A DNA stretch of 64,000 nucleotides from Janthinobacterium sp. 1_2014MBL_MicDiv (GCF_001865675.1 NZ_CP011319.1:2232001-2296000), one strand, 5' to 3'; shown: positions 36,617 through 45,912, numbered from the stretch's first letter. The notes: a model not told the origin generated them from the sequence alone. Program-made: numbers and translations.

Positions 36617-37050
36617 AACCCTCCACGCCGCGCATCGAGCAGCTTGCGCACCGTCTGCATGGCCAGCAAGCCGCCGGCCAGCATCTGCGACAGCGGCGTG
36701 CGGCCGCCAAACACGGGATTTTTGTTGGGCAGGCTCACCCATTCATCGGCCAGCTTGTCGCCGTACAGGATGTGCAGTGCCTTGTAAATGCCCAGCAGAT
36801 ACGAGATGCGCGTGATGCGGTCCACCTCCAGCACGCGGTCCGGATGCTTCTTCCATTCGTAATAGGCGCTGCTGGACAGGCCGCCCAGCAATTCGCGCGC
36901 ATCGTCGTCGCGCAGCTTCCAGGCGGCGGCCAGCTTGAAAAACCCTTTCAAGGCCGCTTGCGACAGGCGTTCGCGTTCGGCTTTCGCATTCAGGTCGACG
37001 AGCACGGCCGGTTCGAAGCGGCTCTTGGGGTAGGCGTAGGCAAGATTCAT
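36613..37050 (-). CDS. Xre/MbcA/ParS-type antitoxin
   Basis: 145 residues with the Xre-like HTH N-terminal part (LKGFFKLAAAWKLRDDDARE) and the DUF2384 toxin-binding C-terminal part (ALHILYGDKLADEWVSLPNK and TPLSQMLAGGLLAMQTVR). These antitoxins block RES toxins by covering the active site and repress their own promoter. AAAGGAG ribosome site before ATG 37050. First gene of the pair, stop overlapping the toxin start. Confidence 0.87.
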   Translation of the reverse strand: MNLAYAYPKSRFEPAVLVDLNAKAERERLSQAALKGFFKLAAAWKLRDDDARELLGGLSSSAYYEWKKHPDRVLEVDRITRISYLLGIYKALHILYGDKLADEWVSLPNKNPVFGGRTPLSQMLAGGLLAMQTVRKLLDARRGGL

Positions 37051-37131
37051 GATGAACTCCTTTTATGGATTAATATTACTCCTTTTTTGGAATTATTGCT
37101 GTCCTGCTCCAATTGTGTGCGATAACACCCC

Positions 37132-37551
37132 TCATGCGTCAAAGAAGACCATGCCGGTGTAGGGCGCGGCACGGCAGGCGGCCAGGCGCTGCGCCAGGCT
37201 GCCTGCATGCGCTTCCAGCCGGTGGCCGTCCGGGTCGAGAAAATACAGCGAGTCGCCCTCGCTGCTGTTGCGCTGCCATTGCGGCACGTTTGCCGCGCGC
37301 AGGCGGGCGGCGAGCGGGCCAAAGTCGGCGGCAGCGATCGACAACGCGTAGTGCGTGTAGCCGGGGCTGGCGAGGGGCGCGTCCGCCGCCTGGGTGTCCA
37401 GCGACAGGCATAGCCACAAATCGCCAGCCGACAGGTAGGCGCCCCGGTCCCAGCGCGCATGCAGGCGCAGGGACAGGGCATCGCGGTAAAACGCGATGCT
37501 GCGCTCGAGTTCGCGCACGGACAGGGTGAGGTGGTTCAGGCCGCTCAGCAT
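37132..37551 (-). CDS. fosA: FosA-family fosfomycin resistance glutathione transferase
   Basis: 139 residues, close to Pseudomonas FosA (135). The vicinal-oxygen-chelate fold and metal ligands are present: H7 in LNHLTL, H67 in YTHYAL and E113 in GHRLEAH. The potassium-binding/substrate loop is [17 protein letters not shown]. FosA uses Mn2+ and K+ to add glutathione to fosfomycin. A 3-residue insertion shifts ligands 2 and 3 relative to the classic numbering. Monocistronic between the Xre-RES pair and an RDD gene, with no mobile element next to it, so probably intrinsic. Confidence 0.92.
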   Translation of the reverse strand: MLSGLNHLTLSVRELERSIAFYRDALSLRLHARWDRGAYLSAGDLWLCLSLDTQAADAPLASPGYTHYALSIAAADFGPLAARLRAANVPQWQRNSSEGDSLYFLDPDGHRLEAHAGSLAQRLAACRAAPYTGMVFFDA

Positions 37552-37568
37552 GGAAGTGGGAGCTGCTT

Positions 37569-38174
37569 TCAGGTGGGTGTGGAGGCCAGCGGTGGCGCTT
37601 GCGTTGCGCGGGCGGGGAGTTTGACGACGACCGTGCCGGCCATGAAGTCTTGCAGGGCCCGGCGCTGTTTATTCAGCATCAGTACGATAAATTCGCTGAG
37701 CATCCAGAGAAATGCAAGAAATATAGCCGACAGCTCCCAGGCGTACGCGTTCTCGAAGGACAGGGCTGTCTGCCCCGCCAGGCCAGGAAACGAGAGCCCC
37801 AGGAAGTGCCAGAGTTTCGGCAGGCTTGCCAGCAGATAGAGCGTGGCGACAACGCCGTAGCGCAGCCAGGCGGCGCGGCTGGTCACGGCCGATCCGTCCT
37901 GCAACTGCAGTTTTAATTTGCATAGCCACATGCCCGGCGCCACACCGTAGCGGGCGACAAGAAAGACGTTGTACGCCAGCATGACAGGTAACATACAAAG
38001 CGGCATGAATTCCTGGTAAATCAGTGTCGGCCCCGGAGTGTCGAGCGCCCAGGAGGCCGTTAGCACAATCGACACTGGAATAATCATGCTCAAGGATACG
38101 ATTATTTGATCAATACAAAACGCGCCCAGCCGGCGCCAACATCCCCCGTATTCCATGCGATGTCTCCCATTCAT
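37569..38174 (-). CDS. RDD-family membrane protein (201 aa)
   Basis: The RDD pattern begins at [16 protein letters not shown] (Arg...Asp), followed by three to four membrane helices and a conserved middle element [16 protein letters not shown] proteins are small inner-membrane proteins; some are thought to be ion antiporters. The first Met (38174) or the second (38156) may be the start. Located next to recJ and on the same strand. Confidence 0.8.
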   Translation of the reverse strand: MNGRHRMEYGGCWRRLGAFCIDQIIVSLSMIIPVSIVLTASWALDTPGPTLIYQEFMPLCMLPVMLAYNVFLVARYGVAPGMWLCKLKLQLQDGSAVTSRAAWLRYGVVATLYLLASLPKLWHFLGLSFPGLAGQTALSFENAYAWELSAIFLAFLWMLSEFIVLMLNKQRRALQDFMAGTVVVKLPARATQAPPLASTPT

Positions 38175-38276
38175 GGCAACCGGCGGCTGCCTGTATGACT
38201 GGATACGCCATTACTTAGGGGAAATGTTAGCTATTCGCCGCAGCATTGAGGTGGAGCAATAAGACTAGCAAGGTCA

Positions 38277-39977
38277 TCAGGCAGGCTCCGCATGCTCCAC
38301 CATCAGTTGCACCTTGGTCGTGCCATTGTATTCATTCGCATCGAGGCGGAAGGCGACGCGCGTGCGTTCGCCGAGGGCGTCCGTGTGGCCGAACCAGATG
38401 GCGTCGAAGCGCACGCCGTTCTTTTCCAGCAGCAACTTCAAATGGCGCTCCTTCAGGATGCGCTGGCTGACGACGCGGAATTCGTCGCAGAAGACGGGCG
38501 GGGCGAAGCCCTGGCCCCACACTTGCCCATCCATCAGCTCGATGAAGGCCGTCGTGTAGTAGGCGTCTTCCAGCGGGCCGTCCGTTTCCACCACGCGCTC
38601 GAGCTGCTGCTGGCTGAGCCAGGCCTGGCCCACGGCTTCGAAGGCCTTGGAAAATGCGTCGAAGGCGTCGGCGCGGATGGTCAGGCCCGCCGCCATGGCG
38701 TGGCCGCCGAACTTGTCGATCAGGCTCGGCGCCCGTTTCGACACGAGGTCGAGCGCGTCGCGCAGGTGAAAGCCGGGGATCGAGCGGCCCGAGCCCTTGA
38801 TCCAGCCGTCGGCACCCGGCGCGAACGTGATGGTCGGGCGGTAGAATTTTTCCTTCAGGCGCGATGCGACGATACCGATCACGCCCTGGTGCCACGACTC
38901 GTCGAACACGCTGATGGTGCTGCTGGCGGCCGGCTCGAAGTCATCGAGGTGGAGCAGGGCCGTATCCTGCATTTCCGCCTCGATTTCACGGCGTTTCAGG
39001 TTGATGTCGTTCAATTGCTGCGCCAGCGCCCAGGCGCGGCCTTCGTCGTCCGTGATCAGGCATTCGATGCCCAGCGACATGTCCTGCAGGCGCCCGGCCG
39101 CGTTCAGGCGCGGTCCCAGCGCAAAGCCCAGGTCGAACGGCGTGGCGCTGCGCGCTTCGCGGCCCGCCACGCGGAACAGGGCGGCCACGCCCGCGTGCAT
39201 ATTGCCCTTGCGCATGCGCTTGAGGCCTTGCGCGACGAGGATGCGGTTGTTCGTATCGAGGCGCACGACGTCGGCTACCGTGCCCAGCGCCACGAGGTCG
39301 AGCAGGTTATCGAGCTTGGGTTGCGTTTGCGCATCGAAAATGCCGCGCCGGCGCATTTCCGCGCGCAGGGCCAGCAAGACGTAGAACACGACGCCCACGC
39401 CGGCCAGGTGCTTCGATGGAAAACCGCAGGCCGGCTGGTTCGGGTTGACGATGACGGCCGCGTCGGGCAGGGTGTCGGCCGGCAAATGGTGGTCGGTGAC
39501 GACGACCTGGATGCCGCGCCGGTTTGCCTCGGCCACGCCGTCGATGCTGGCGATGCCGTTGTCGACGGTGATGATGATGTCGGGCGACTTTTCGCGCGCC
39601 GTCAGCTCGACGATTTCCGGCGTCAGGCCATAGCCGTACTCAAAACGGTTGGGCACGATGAAATCGACATCGGCGCCCATGGCGCGCAAGCCGCGCAAGG
39701 CGACGGCGCAGGCGGTGGCGCCGTCGCAATCATAGTCGGCGACGATGACCATGCGTTTCTTGGCGGCAATGGCATCGGCCAGGAAGACGCCGGCAGCGCC
39801 GATGTGCAGCAAGCCGGACGGCGGCATCAGGGCCGCCAGTTCGCTCGACAGTTCTGCCGCGTCGGACAGGCCGCGCGAAGCATACAGCCGGGCCAGCACG
39901 GGATGGATGCCACCCTGGCGCAGCAGTTCGGATTCGCGGTAAGGGCAGGGACGGGTGGCGATGCGGGTACGGGTCAT
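38277..39977 (-). CDS. recJ: Single-stranded-DNA-specific exonuclease RecJ
   Basis: 566 residues from ATG 39977 (E. coli RecJ 577). DHH-phosphoesterase motifs are in order: DYDCDG at 81-86, VDNGI, TDHHLP (the DHH triad), ALGTVADV and, in DHHA1, GGHAMAAG. A C-terminal OB region follows. RecJ degrades 5'-ended ssDNA in RecFOR recombination and mismatch repair. Earlier in-frame starts lie inside the upstream gene. The ATG overlaps the stop of the RpfE-like gene (ATGA), so the two are translationally coupled. Confidence 0.96.
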   Translation of the reverse strand: MTRTRIATRPCPYRESELLRQGGIHPVLARLYASRGLSDAAELSSELAALMPPSGLLHIGAAGVFLADAIAAKKRMVIVADYDCDGATACAVALRGLRAMGADVDFIVPNRFEYGYGLTPEIVELTAREKSPDIIITVDNGIASIDGVAEANRRGIQVVVTDHHLPADTLPDAAVIVNPNQPACGFPSKHLAGVGVVFYVLLALRAEMRRRGIFDAQTQPKLDNLLDLVALGTVADVVRLDTNNRILVAQGLKRMRKGNMHAGVAALFRVAGREARSATPFDLGFALGPRLNAAGRLQDMSLGIECLITDDEGRAWALAQQLNDINLKRREIEAEMQDTALLHLDDFEPAASSTISVFDESWHQGVIGIVASRLKEKFYRPTITFAPGADGWIKGSGRSIPGFHLRDALDLVSKRAPSLIDKFGGHAMAAGLTIRADAFDAFSKAFEAVGQAWLSQQQLERVVETDGPLEDAYYTTAFIELMDGQVWGQGFAPPVFCDEFRVVSQRILKERHLKLLLEKNGVRFDAIWFGHTDALGERTRVAFRLDANEYNGTTKVQLMVEHAEPA

Positions 39978-41026
39978 GATGCTTTCAACTTGTTCAGGGT
40001 GGGCGCGCGCCAGAATTTGCGCTGCGCATGCTTGCCGGTGGTGACGTCCAGCCAGGCGTCGCGGTGGCTCAGCACCAGGCGCAGGCGCCCCAGGCGGCCA
40101 TCTTTGAGGGCCGCCAGCAGCGGCGCGAACCAGTGTGCTTCGAGCGCCTGCAATTGCTGCAGCCACAGGCCCCATTCCTGTGCCTGGGCCGGTTCGATCA
40201 GCCCGCCCAGCACGACGAGCGCGTCCTGCTTGCCCGCCAGTACACTGTTTGGACTGGCATGGCGCTGCGCCGGTTCCGCCAGCGCCGCCAGCCAGCCTGG
40301 CGCGTCCGCCGTATGCAGGCTGGCCGCGCACGGCGGACGCTGCGCCGTCGCCAGGCCGGCGCCCCAGACCCAGAAGGAATTGATGGCTTTCAAGCCGCGC
40401 TCTTCGCGCGCCGCATTGACCGGGTGTTCATGCCACAGCATCTGCACTTCGTTTTGCAGGCGGCGCGCGGCGCGTGCGTGCTCGCCTTCCGGCATCCAGA
40501 CGGACAGGTCTTGCGTGGAGGCGCCGTCCGGCGACGCACATTGCAGGTCGGACCAGCCATCGGCGCGCATGAACCAGGTGCCGGCGTCGCCATACGCCAG
40601 CGGCTGGCCGATCTCGTCGAAATACGGGCGCGCCGTATCGAACAGGGCGCGGCCGTCCTCTTCGCTCAACTTGAGCTGGCGCAGGTCTTCCAGGCTGATA
40701 TGGCTGCGGGCGATGGCCAGGTGGGCCGGGTGCAGCAGGAAATAGCGCGCGCCGGGCGCTGGCGCCAGGCCGTAGCCGCGCATCGCCTCCACGGCAAAGG
40801 CTGCCTGCGCCGCCGCGCCATTCGGCGCTGGCGCCAGGCCCAGCGCATGCGCCAGCCACGCTTCGTGCGGCAGCAGGCGCTGGGCGGTGTCAAATGTTTC
40901 TAAATTGGAACTGGAAGTGCGCGACAGGAGCGCCGCCAGCGCGGGCGCCTGCAAGACCTTGAGCAGGTCGGCAGCCAGTTCGGCATTGGGCAGGGCGCAA
41001 GGCAAGACGAGGGTAAGTTGATTCAT
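39974..41026 (-). CDS. RpfE-like protein of unknown function upstream of recJ
   Basis: 350 residues from ATG 41026 (MNQLTLVLPCALPNAELAAD). It resembles the 'regulatory protein RpfE'-type or phosphoglycerate-mutase-like family found next to recJ in beta- and gammaproteobacteria. Recognisable pieces are HPAHLAIARSHISL, FDEIGQPLAYGDAGTWFM and INSFWVWGAG, the last a landmark of this family. Soluble, no signal peptide. A longer frame from 41095 lacks a ribosome site. Coupled to recJ; function unproven. Confidence 0.62.
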   Translation of the reverse strand: MNQLTLVLPCALPNAELAADLLKVLQAPALAALLSRTSSSNLETFDTAQRLLPHEAWLAHALGLAPAPNGAAAQAAFAVEAMRGYGLAPAPGARYFLLHPAHLAIARSHISLEDLRQLKLSEEDGRALFDTARPYFDEIGQPLAYGDAGTWFMRADGWSDLQCASPDGASTQDLSVWMPEGEHARAARRLQNEVQMLWHEHPVNAAREERGLKAINSFWVWGAGLATAQRPPCAASLHTADAPGWLAALAEPAQRHASPNSVLAGKQDALVVLGGLIEPAQAQEWGLWLQQLQALEAHWFAPLLAALKDGRLGRLRLVLSHRDAWLDVTTGKHAQRKFWRAPTLNKLKAS

Positions 41027-41157
41027 CCCGAGATTGTAGGCGATTGGGCAGTGCCGGAGTAGGGGCATGTCATTTTCATCGGCGGCGGCAGCCATATCAA
41101 AAGTATCAAAAATACATCAAAATTATAATAATTTAATCATTATTGGTGGAAATCAAT

Positions 41158-41185
41158 TTGCTTTTACAAATATCGACGATATAAT
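41158..41185 (+). promoter_or_regulatory. Candidate promoter of the adhesin/T1SS locus
   Basis: TTGCTT (41158), a 16-nt spacer and a perfect TATAAT (41180-41185) in an AT-rich 300-nt intergenic stretch (41027-41323), about 140 nt before the small leader ORF. No other gene is seen in the stretch. Confidence 0.45.
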
Positions 41186-41323
41186 TGCGCTAACTTAAAT
41201 ATCAGAAAGACAATCACCCCCTGCTGTGTGGTTGCGTCGTTTGGCTCCTGTGTCCCTCGAAACTGTATACAAGACGCTGCCGGCTTCATTTTTTAAACAA
41301 GTCTTTTTCTTGGAAGCCCACCC

Positions 41324-41425
41324 ATGTATACATTCGCCGCTTTGCACGGCCAGGCTGATCGCGCCCTGGCCTCCCACGTTGCCACTCCTGCCGCCACCGT
41401 TGCGCACCGCCAGGAGGCCGCATGA
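41324..41425 (+). CDS. Candidate 33-aa leader ORF coupled to the adhesin gene
   Basis: ATG 41324 opens a frame reading MYTFAALHGQADRALASH and ending RQEAA; its TGA overlaps the adhesin start as ATGA. A GGAAG lies 9 nt upstream. No signal peptide or known domain. The exact overlap suggests it is translated and coupled to the adhesin, perhaps as a regulatory leader peptide. Supported by layout only. Confidence 0.38.
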   Translation: MYTFAALHGQADRALASHVATPAATVAHRQEAA

Positions 41426-44400
41426 CTACCTACAATCTGTCGACCACGGTCCACGTGTGCGAAGACATCAACAAGAATTTCGACATCCGCGACTTGCTGG
41501 TGCAAGCCGGCTATTCGGTGCAAGGTGAACTGAACATCAAGAATTTCACCGTGCTGTTGCCCGACGATACGGAGTCGACCGTCAATACGCCGCTGTTCGG
41601 CATGCTCGACGCGGACACCGTGTACGTGCGTCCCGGCGACTGGGCCGCCAACTACAACGGCAGCTTCTCGACCATCCAGGTGACGATCGACAAGGGCAAT
41701 GGCGATATCGTCCAGCTGAGCCTGCAAGTCATCATCGACCCCGTCAATGACGCCCCCGACGCGGCCGACAAGACCTTCACCCTGGTCGATGGCAGCAGCG
41801 TGGTACTGAGCGAAAGCGATTTCGGCTTCCACGACGACGTCGAGCATAACGGCTTCAAATCCATCGTCATCACGAACACCACCACGGCCGGGCAAGTCTT
41901 GCTCAACGGCGTGGCCGTCGCCGTGGGCACGGAAGTCTCCATCGACGCCATCCGCGCGGGTCAGCTGGTCTTCGTGCCGAGCCAGACCGTGGCCGGCGAC
42001 TTCGACCTGGGCTTCAAGGTGCGCGACGATGGCGGCACGGAAGGCTGCAACGCGCAAGACCTGAGCCTGGCGCCCCATTATCTGACCTTCAAGGTGCCGA
42101 TGGCCCACCTGGGCGACTTCGTGTGGGAAGACAAGAACGCCAATGGCGTGCAGGATGCGGGCGAGGCGGGCATCGCCAATGTCGTGGTGCAACTGAAGGA
42201 TGCGGCCGGCAATGTTGTCGCCAGCACCACCACGGACGCCAGCGGCGGCTACCACTTCGACGTCAATCCGGGCACCTATTCGGTGACGGTGGTGGCGCCG
42301 GCCGGCTATGTGCCGACGGCGGCCAACCAGGGTGGCGACACGGGCAAGGACAGCAATATCGATGCGGCCGGCAAGATGGCGCCCGTCACCCTGGCGCCAG
42401 GCGAAACCAATCTGAGCCTCGATGCGGGCCTGTACCGCACGGCCGAACTGGGCGACCGCGTCTGGCTCGATACCAACAAGAATGGCGTGCAAGACGCCGG
42501 TGAAGCGGGCGTGGCCGGCGTGAAAGTGACCTTGCTGGACGCCGCGGGCAACGCCGTCGGCAGCCCGCTCGTCACGGATGCGAACGGCAACTATCTGTTT
42601 ACGAATTTGAAGCCGGGCGCCTACAGCGTGCAGTTCGACAAGACCAGCCTGCCTGCCGGCTACGCCTTCACGGGCCAGGACCTGGGCGGCGACGATCAGC
42701 GCGACTCCGACGCCAATGCGCTGACGGGCAAGACGGCGCAAGTGCTGCTGGCCTCGGGCGACAGCAACCACACGCTGGATGCGGGCATCGTGGCCCTGCC
42801 AGCCACCCTGGGCGACCGGGTATGGCATGACAGCAACGCCAATGGCGTGCAGGATGCGGGCGAAGCGGGCATCGCCGGCGTCACCGTGCAGCTGAAAAAC
42901 GCGACGGGCAGCGTGATCGGCTCGACCGTCACCGACGCCACCGGCTACTACAACTTCAATGTCGATCCGGGCACGTATTCGATCGCCGTCGTCGCGCCAC
43001 CCGGCTATCTGACCACGGTCAAGGATGCGGGCGGCAACGATGCGCTCGACAGCGACATCAACGCGGCCGGCAACAGCTCGCTGGTGACGGTGGCCGCCGG
43101 CCAGAACTACAAGGACCTCGATGCCGGCCTGTACAAGACGGCCGCCATCGGCGACCGCGTCTGGTGCGACACGAACGGCAACGGCACGCAGGATGCGGGC
43201 GAGGCGGGCGTGGGCGGAGTGAAAGTCAACCTGTACAACGCGCAAGGCGCCGTCGTGGCCAGCGCCACCACGGATGCCAACGGTAACTATCTGTTCAGCA
43301 ACCTGGTGCCAGGCAACTATTACCTGGGCTTCGTGCCGCCGGCCGGCTATGGCTTCACCAAGGCGGACATCGGCGGCTATGCCACCGATTCCGACGTCAA
43401 TCCTGCCACCGGCCTGACCACCACCTGGGCCACCTTGAAGTCGGGCGAGACCCAGCTGGACTGGGATGCGGGCCTCGTCAAGCTGAACACGGCGTCCATC
43501 GGCGACCGCGTGTGGGAAGACAATAACTACAACGGCGTGCAGGATGCGGGCGAACTGGGCGTGGCGGGCGTGAAAGTCAACCTGCTCAATGCCAGCAACC
43601 AGGTCATCGCCACGACGACGACGAATGCCAGCGGTAACTATCTGTTCGACAAGCTGGCCGCCGGCAGCTACAAGGTGGAAGTCATCCGTCCATCGGGCTT
43701 TTATTACACCAAGGCCAATGTGGGCAGCGACGCGGCCGATTCCGACGTCGATACGAGCACGGGCCGTTCCGGCCTGATCAACCTGGCCGCCGGCCAGAAC
43801 GACATGAGCTGGGATGCGGGCATCTACCGCAAGGCCAGCCTGGGCGACAAGGTGTGGCGCGACGCCGACCATGATGGCGTGCAGGACGCCAACGAGGCGG
43901 GCATCGCCAACATCAAGGTGCAGCTGTACTCGGGCAGCGGCGCCTTGCTGGCCACCACGTACACGAATGCCAGCGGCAACTATCTGTTCAGCAACCTCGA
44001 TCCGGGCAGCTATTCGCTCAAGTTCGACAAGTCGGGCGTGTACCACGCCGGCTACGCCATGGACAGCTGGCGCTGGGGCGTGAAGAACGTGGGCAGCAAT
44101 GACAACATCGATTCCGACGTCAACAGCAATGGCACCCTGGCCAACGTGGTGTACACGGACATCCTGAAACTGGCATCGGGCCAGAACGACATGAGCTGGG
44201 ATGCCGCCATCACGCCTATCGTGATCGACCTGAACGGCGATGGCGTGCACACGATCGCCCGCGCCGATTTCCACGGCAGTTTCGACTTGCTGGGCACGGG
44301 CAGCGCCATCCAGTCGGGCTGGGTTTCGGCCCACGATGGCTTGCTGGCCATCGACAGCAATGGCAATGGCAAGATCGACAATATCTCCGAGTTGTTCGGC

Positions 44401-44928
44401 GGCAACGAGAAGGGCACGGGCTTTGCCAAGCTGTCCAGCTATGACTCGAACCACGACGGCGTGGTCGATGCCAAGGATGACAAGTTTGCCGAATTGCGCA
44501 TCTGGCGCGACGCCAACAGCAATGGCGTGACGGACGATGGCGAGCTGATGTCGCTGCACGACGCCGGCGTGGCCAGCCTGACGGTGGCTTACACGGAACT
44601 GCCTTTCCTCGACGCCAACGACAACCTGCACCTGGAGCGCAGCAGCGCCACCCTGGTCGACGGCAAGACGGTGGACATGACGGACGTGTATTTCAACGTC
44701 GACGCCAAGGATGCAGCCAAGGCTGGCATCACCTTGCCGAGCATGGCCGACCTGCTGCGCGACGACCATGCGCTCGACACGGCGCTGGGCCAGGACGCGA
44801 CCGTCGCCACGGTGGCCGCCGCGCCAGCCGCGCCGGCCGCGGAAGCCCAGGCCCAGTGCGAAATGGCCGACCTGTTGCGCCGCGCCATGGCGCACACCAC
44901 CGCACAGCCCCAGGAAATGGCTGCCTGA
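41422..44928 (+). CDS. Giant SdrD B-like repeat adhesin, candidate type I secretion substrate
   Basis: 1168 residues. AGGAGG precedes ATG 41422. There is no N-terminal signal peptide. Residues about 1-225 look like cadherin/tandem-95-type beta domains (VIIDPVNDAPDA). Six SdrD B-like Ca-binding modules follow, each about 115 aa and starting like (L/I)GD(R/F/K)VWxDxNxNGVQDAGEAG, at residues 228, 341, 461, 574, 691 and 805. The C-terminal part (from 931) has EF-hand/RTX-like Ca sites: DLNGDGV, DSNGNGKIDN, DSNHDGVVDAKDD, DANSNGVTDDGE. Typical of RTX-type giant adhesins exported by type I systems; the exporter genes follow 1 kb downstream. Probably a surface protein for biofilm or host contact. 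Repeats are similar enough to recombine. Confidence 0.88.
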   Translation: MTTYNLSTTVHVCEDINKNFDIRDLLVQAGYSVQGELNIKNFTVLLPDDTESTVNTPLFGMLDADTVYVRPGDWAANYNGSFSTIQVTIDKGNGDIVQLSLQVIIDPVNDAPDAADKTFTLVDGSSVVLSESDFGFHDDVEHNGFKSIVITNTTTAGQVLLNGVAVAVGTEVSIDAIRAGQLVFVPSQTVAGDFDLGFKVRDDGGTEGCNAQDLSLAPHYLTFKVPMAHLGDFVWEDKNANGVQDAGEAGIANVVVQLKDAAGNVVASTTTDASGGYHFDVNPGTYSVTVVAPAGYVPTAANQGGDTGKDSNIDAAGKMAPVTLAPGETNLSLDAGLYRTAELGDRVWLDTNKNGVQDAGEAGVAGVKVTLLDAAGNAVGSPLVTDANGNYLFTNLKPGAYSVQFDKTSLPAGYAFTGQDLGGDDQRDSDANALTGKTAQVLLASGDSNHTLDAGIVALPATLGDRVWHDSNANGVQDAGEAGIAGVTVQLKNATGSVIGSTVTDATGYYNFNVDPGTYSIAVVAPPGYLTTVKDAGGNDALDSDINAAGNSSLVTVAAGQNYKDLDAGLYKTAAIGDRVWCDTNGNGTQDAGEAGVGGVKVNLYNAQGAVVASATTDANGNYLFSNLVPGNYYLGFVPPAGYGFTKADIGGYATDSDVNPATGLTTTWATLKSGETQLDWDAGLVKLNTASIGDRVWEDNNYNGVQDAGELGVAGVKVNLLNASNQVIATTTTNASGNYLFDKLAAGSYKVEVIRPSGFYYTKANVGSDAADSDVDTSTGRSGLINLAAGQNDMSWDAGIYRKASLGDKVWRDADHDGVQDANEAGIANIKVQLYSGSGALLATTYTNASGNYLFSNLDPGSYSLKFDKSGVYHAGYAMDSWRWGVKNVGSNDNIDSDVNSNGTLANVVYTDILKLASGQNDMSWDAAITPIVIDLNGDGVHTIARADFHGSFDLLGTGSAIQSGWVSAHDGLLAIDSNGNGKIDNISELFGGNEKGTGFAKLSSYDSNHDGVVDAKDDKFAELRIWRDANSNGVTDDGELMSLHDAGVASLTVAYTELPFLDANDNLHLERSSATLVDGKTVDMTDVYFNVDAKDAAKAGITLPSMADLLRDDHALDTALGQDATVATVAAAPAAPAAEAQAQCEMADLLRRAMAHTTAQPQEMAA

Positions 44929-45046
44929 TGTTCCTTGCCGGGCCGTAATCCTGCCCGGCAATGCCGCACCGGCGCACCCGTCAAGGGGCGCCGGCGCTTT
45001 CCACACGTACTTTCTACACTTACATAATAGAAATAGGGAAACCACC

Positions 45047-45712
45047 ATGAAACAATCCATGCACCTGCTCGTTCGCGGCGCCATCGCCGCAGCCGCCTTC
45101 GCCCTCGCCAGCGGCAGCGCCCTGGCGGCCTCCAACCTGCAAGTCGTCGATTCGCACAGCGTCAGCCTGTTTACGGCTGCCGGCGGCGCCTTCGGTTCGG
45201 GCAACGCCATCTCGCCGACCTTGTGGGAAGTCAAGTACGACAGCAATACCTTCCTGGCCTTTTGCCTCGATCCCCATGTGGCCGTGAGCAACAGCGCGAA
45301 CAGCTACAGCAGCGGCGCCTTTGCCGCCAGCGATGCCGTCAAGCGCCTGTACGAGGGCTATTACGCGTCTTCGATCGCCAATGTGTCGACCAGCGCCAAC
45401 AGCGCCGCCGCCTTCCAGCTGGCCCTGTGGGAACTGAATAACGACAACACGAACCTGTTGACGGGCGACTTGCGCTTCAAGAACCTGAGCAACGCCGTCG
45501 TCAGCCAGGCCAACAGCATGCTGGGCGTGGCGACGGGCAATGGCGCCATCCAGAATCTGTACAACTACACCAGCTTGACGAGCGTCAACCCGGCCTCGCA
45601 AACGCTGCTGGCCGTGTCGCCGGTGCCGGAAGCGCAGACCTGGGCCATGCTGGTCGCCGGCCTGGGCTTGCTGGGCTTCATGGCGCGCCGCCGCAAGTCC
45701 GGCGCCGCGTAA
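45047..45712 (+). CDS. PEP-CTERM surface protein with Cys-Gln thioester-type domain
   Basis: 221 residues from ATG 45047. Signal peptide ends SALA/AS. The domain contains FLAFCLDPHVAV (Cys73) and AAFQLALWEL (Gln124), the layout of Cys-Gln thioester-forming surface domains that can bond covalently to targets. The C-terminus carries a PEP-CTERM sorting signal, VPEAQTWAML, a hydrophobic helix and RRRK, in which the usual PEP is PEA. PEP-CTERM proteins are processed by exosortase at the cell envelope, often linked to exopolysaccharide; no exosortase is in the window. Between the adhesin and its exporter genes, and closed by its own terminator. Confidence 0.85.
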   Translation: MKQSMHLLVRGAIAAAAFALASGSALAASNLQVVDSHSVSLFTAAGGAFGSGNAISPTLWEVKYDSNTFLAFCLDPHVAVSNSANSYSSGAFAASDAVKRLYEGYYASSIANVSTSANSAAAFQLALWELNNDNTNLLTGDLRFKNLSNAVVSQANSMLGVATGNGAIQNLYNYTSLTSVNPASQTLLAVSPVPEAQTWAMLVAGLGLLGFMARRRKSGAA

Positions 45713-45746
45713 ACCGGCAATAGCGGTATTGAGTTAGTAGTTTCTG

Positions 45747-45781
45747 CTGCGGCGCGTCCATCACGACGCGCCGCAGTTTTT
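45747..45781 (+). terminator. Terminator after the PEP-CTERM gene
   Basis: 12-bp perfect arms CTGCGGCGCGTC and GACGCGCCGCAG, 6-nt loop, then five T. It separates the adhesin/PEP-CTERM genes from the secretion genes, which therefore need their own promoter or readthrough. Confidence 0.88.
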
Positions 45782-45912
45782 CATTTTTACAACATCATTC
45801 TGAATAGCTGTTATTACTATGGCACAATGTTTCTGCAGGTTATCGCAGCGCGACCGTGACCATAGTCTCTTACTGTTTATTGCAACTGCCTGAGATAGGA
45901 CTTGAGTTCCTC

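Noticed and set aside
41226..41528. A 100-residue frame overlapping the adhesin start
   Set aside because: It runs through the adhesin coding sequence in another frame without a ribosome site; the 33-codon frame is the better candidate.
42103..44211. Repeats read as a possible CRISPR or tandem satellite
   Set aside because: The period is about 340-360 bp and in frame, explained by protein modules; no short repeat-spacer pattern.
44711..45046. An N-terminal extension of the PEP-CTERM frame
   Set aside because: It overlaps the adhesin 3' end in another frame and would hide the signal peptide.
41293..45291. A 1332-residue minus-strand frame over the adhesin
   Set aside because: Mirror of the repeat gene; the regular composition follows from the SdrD repeats on the plus strand.
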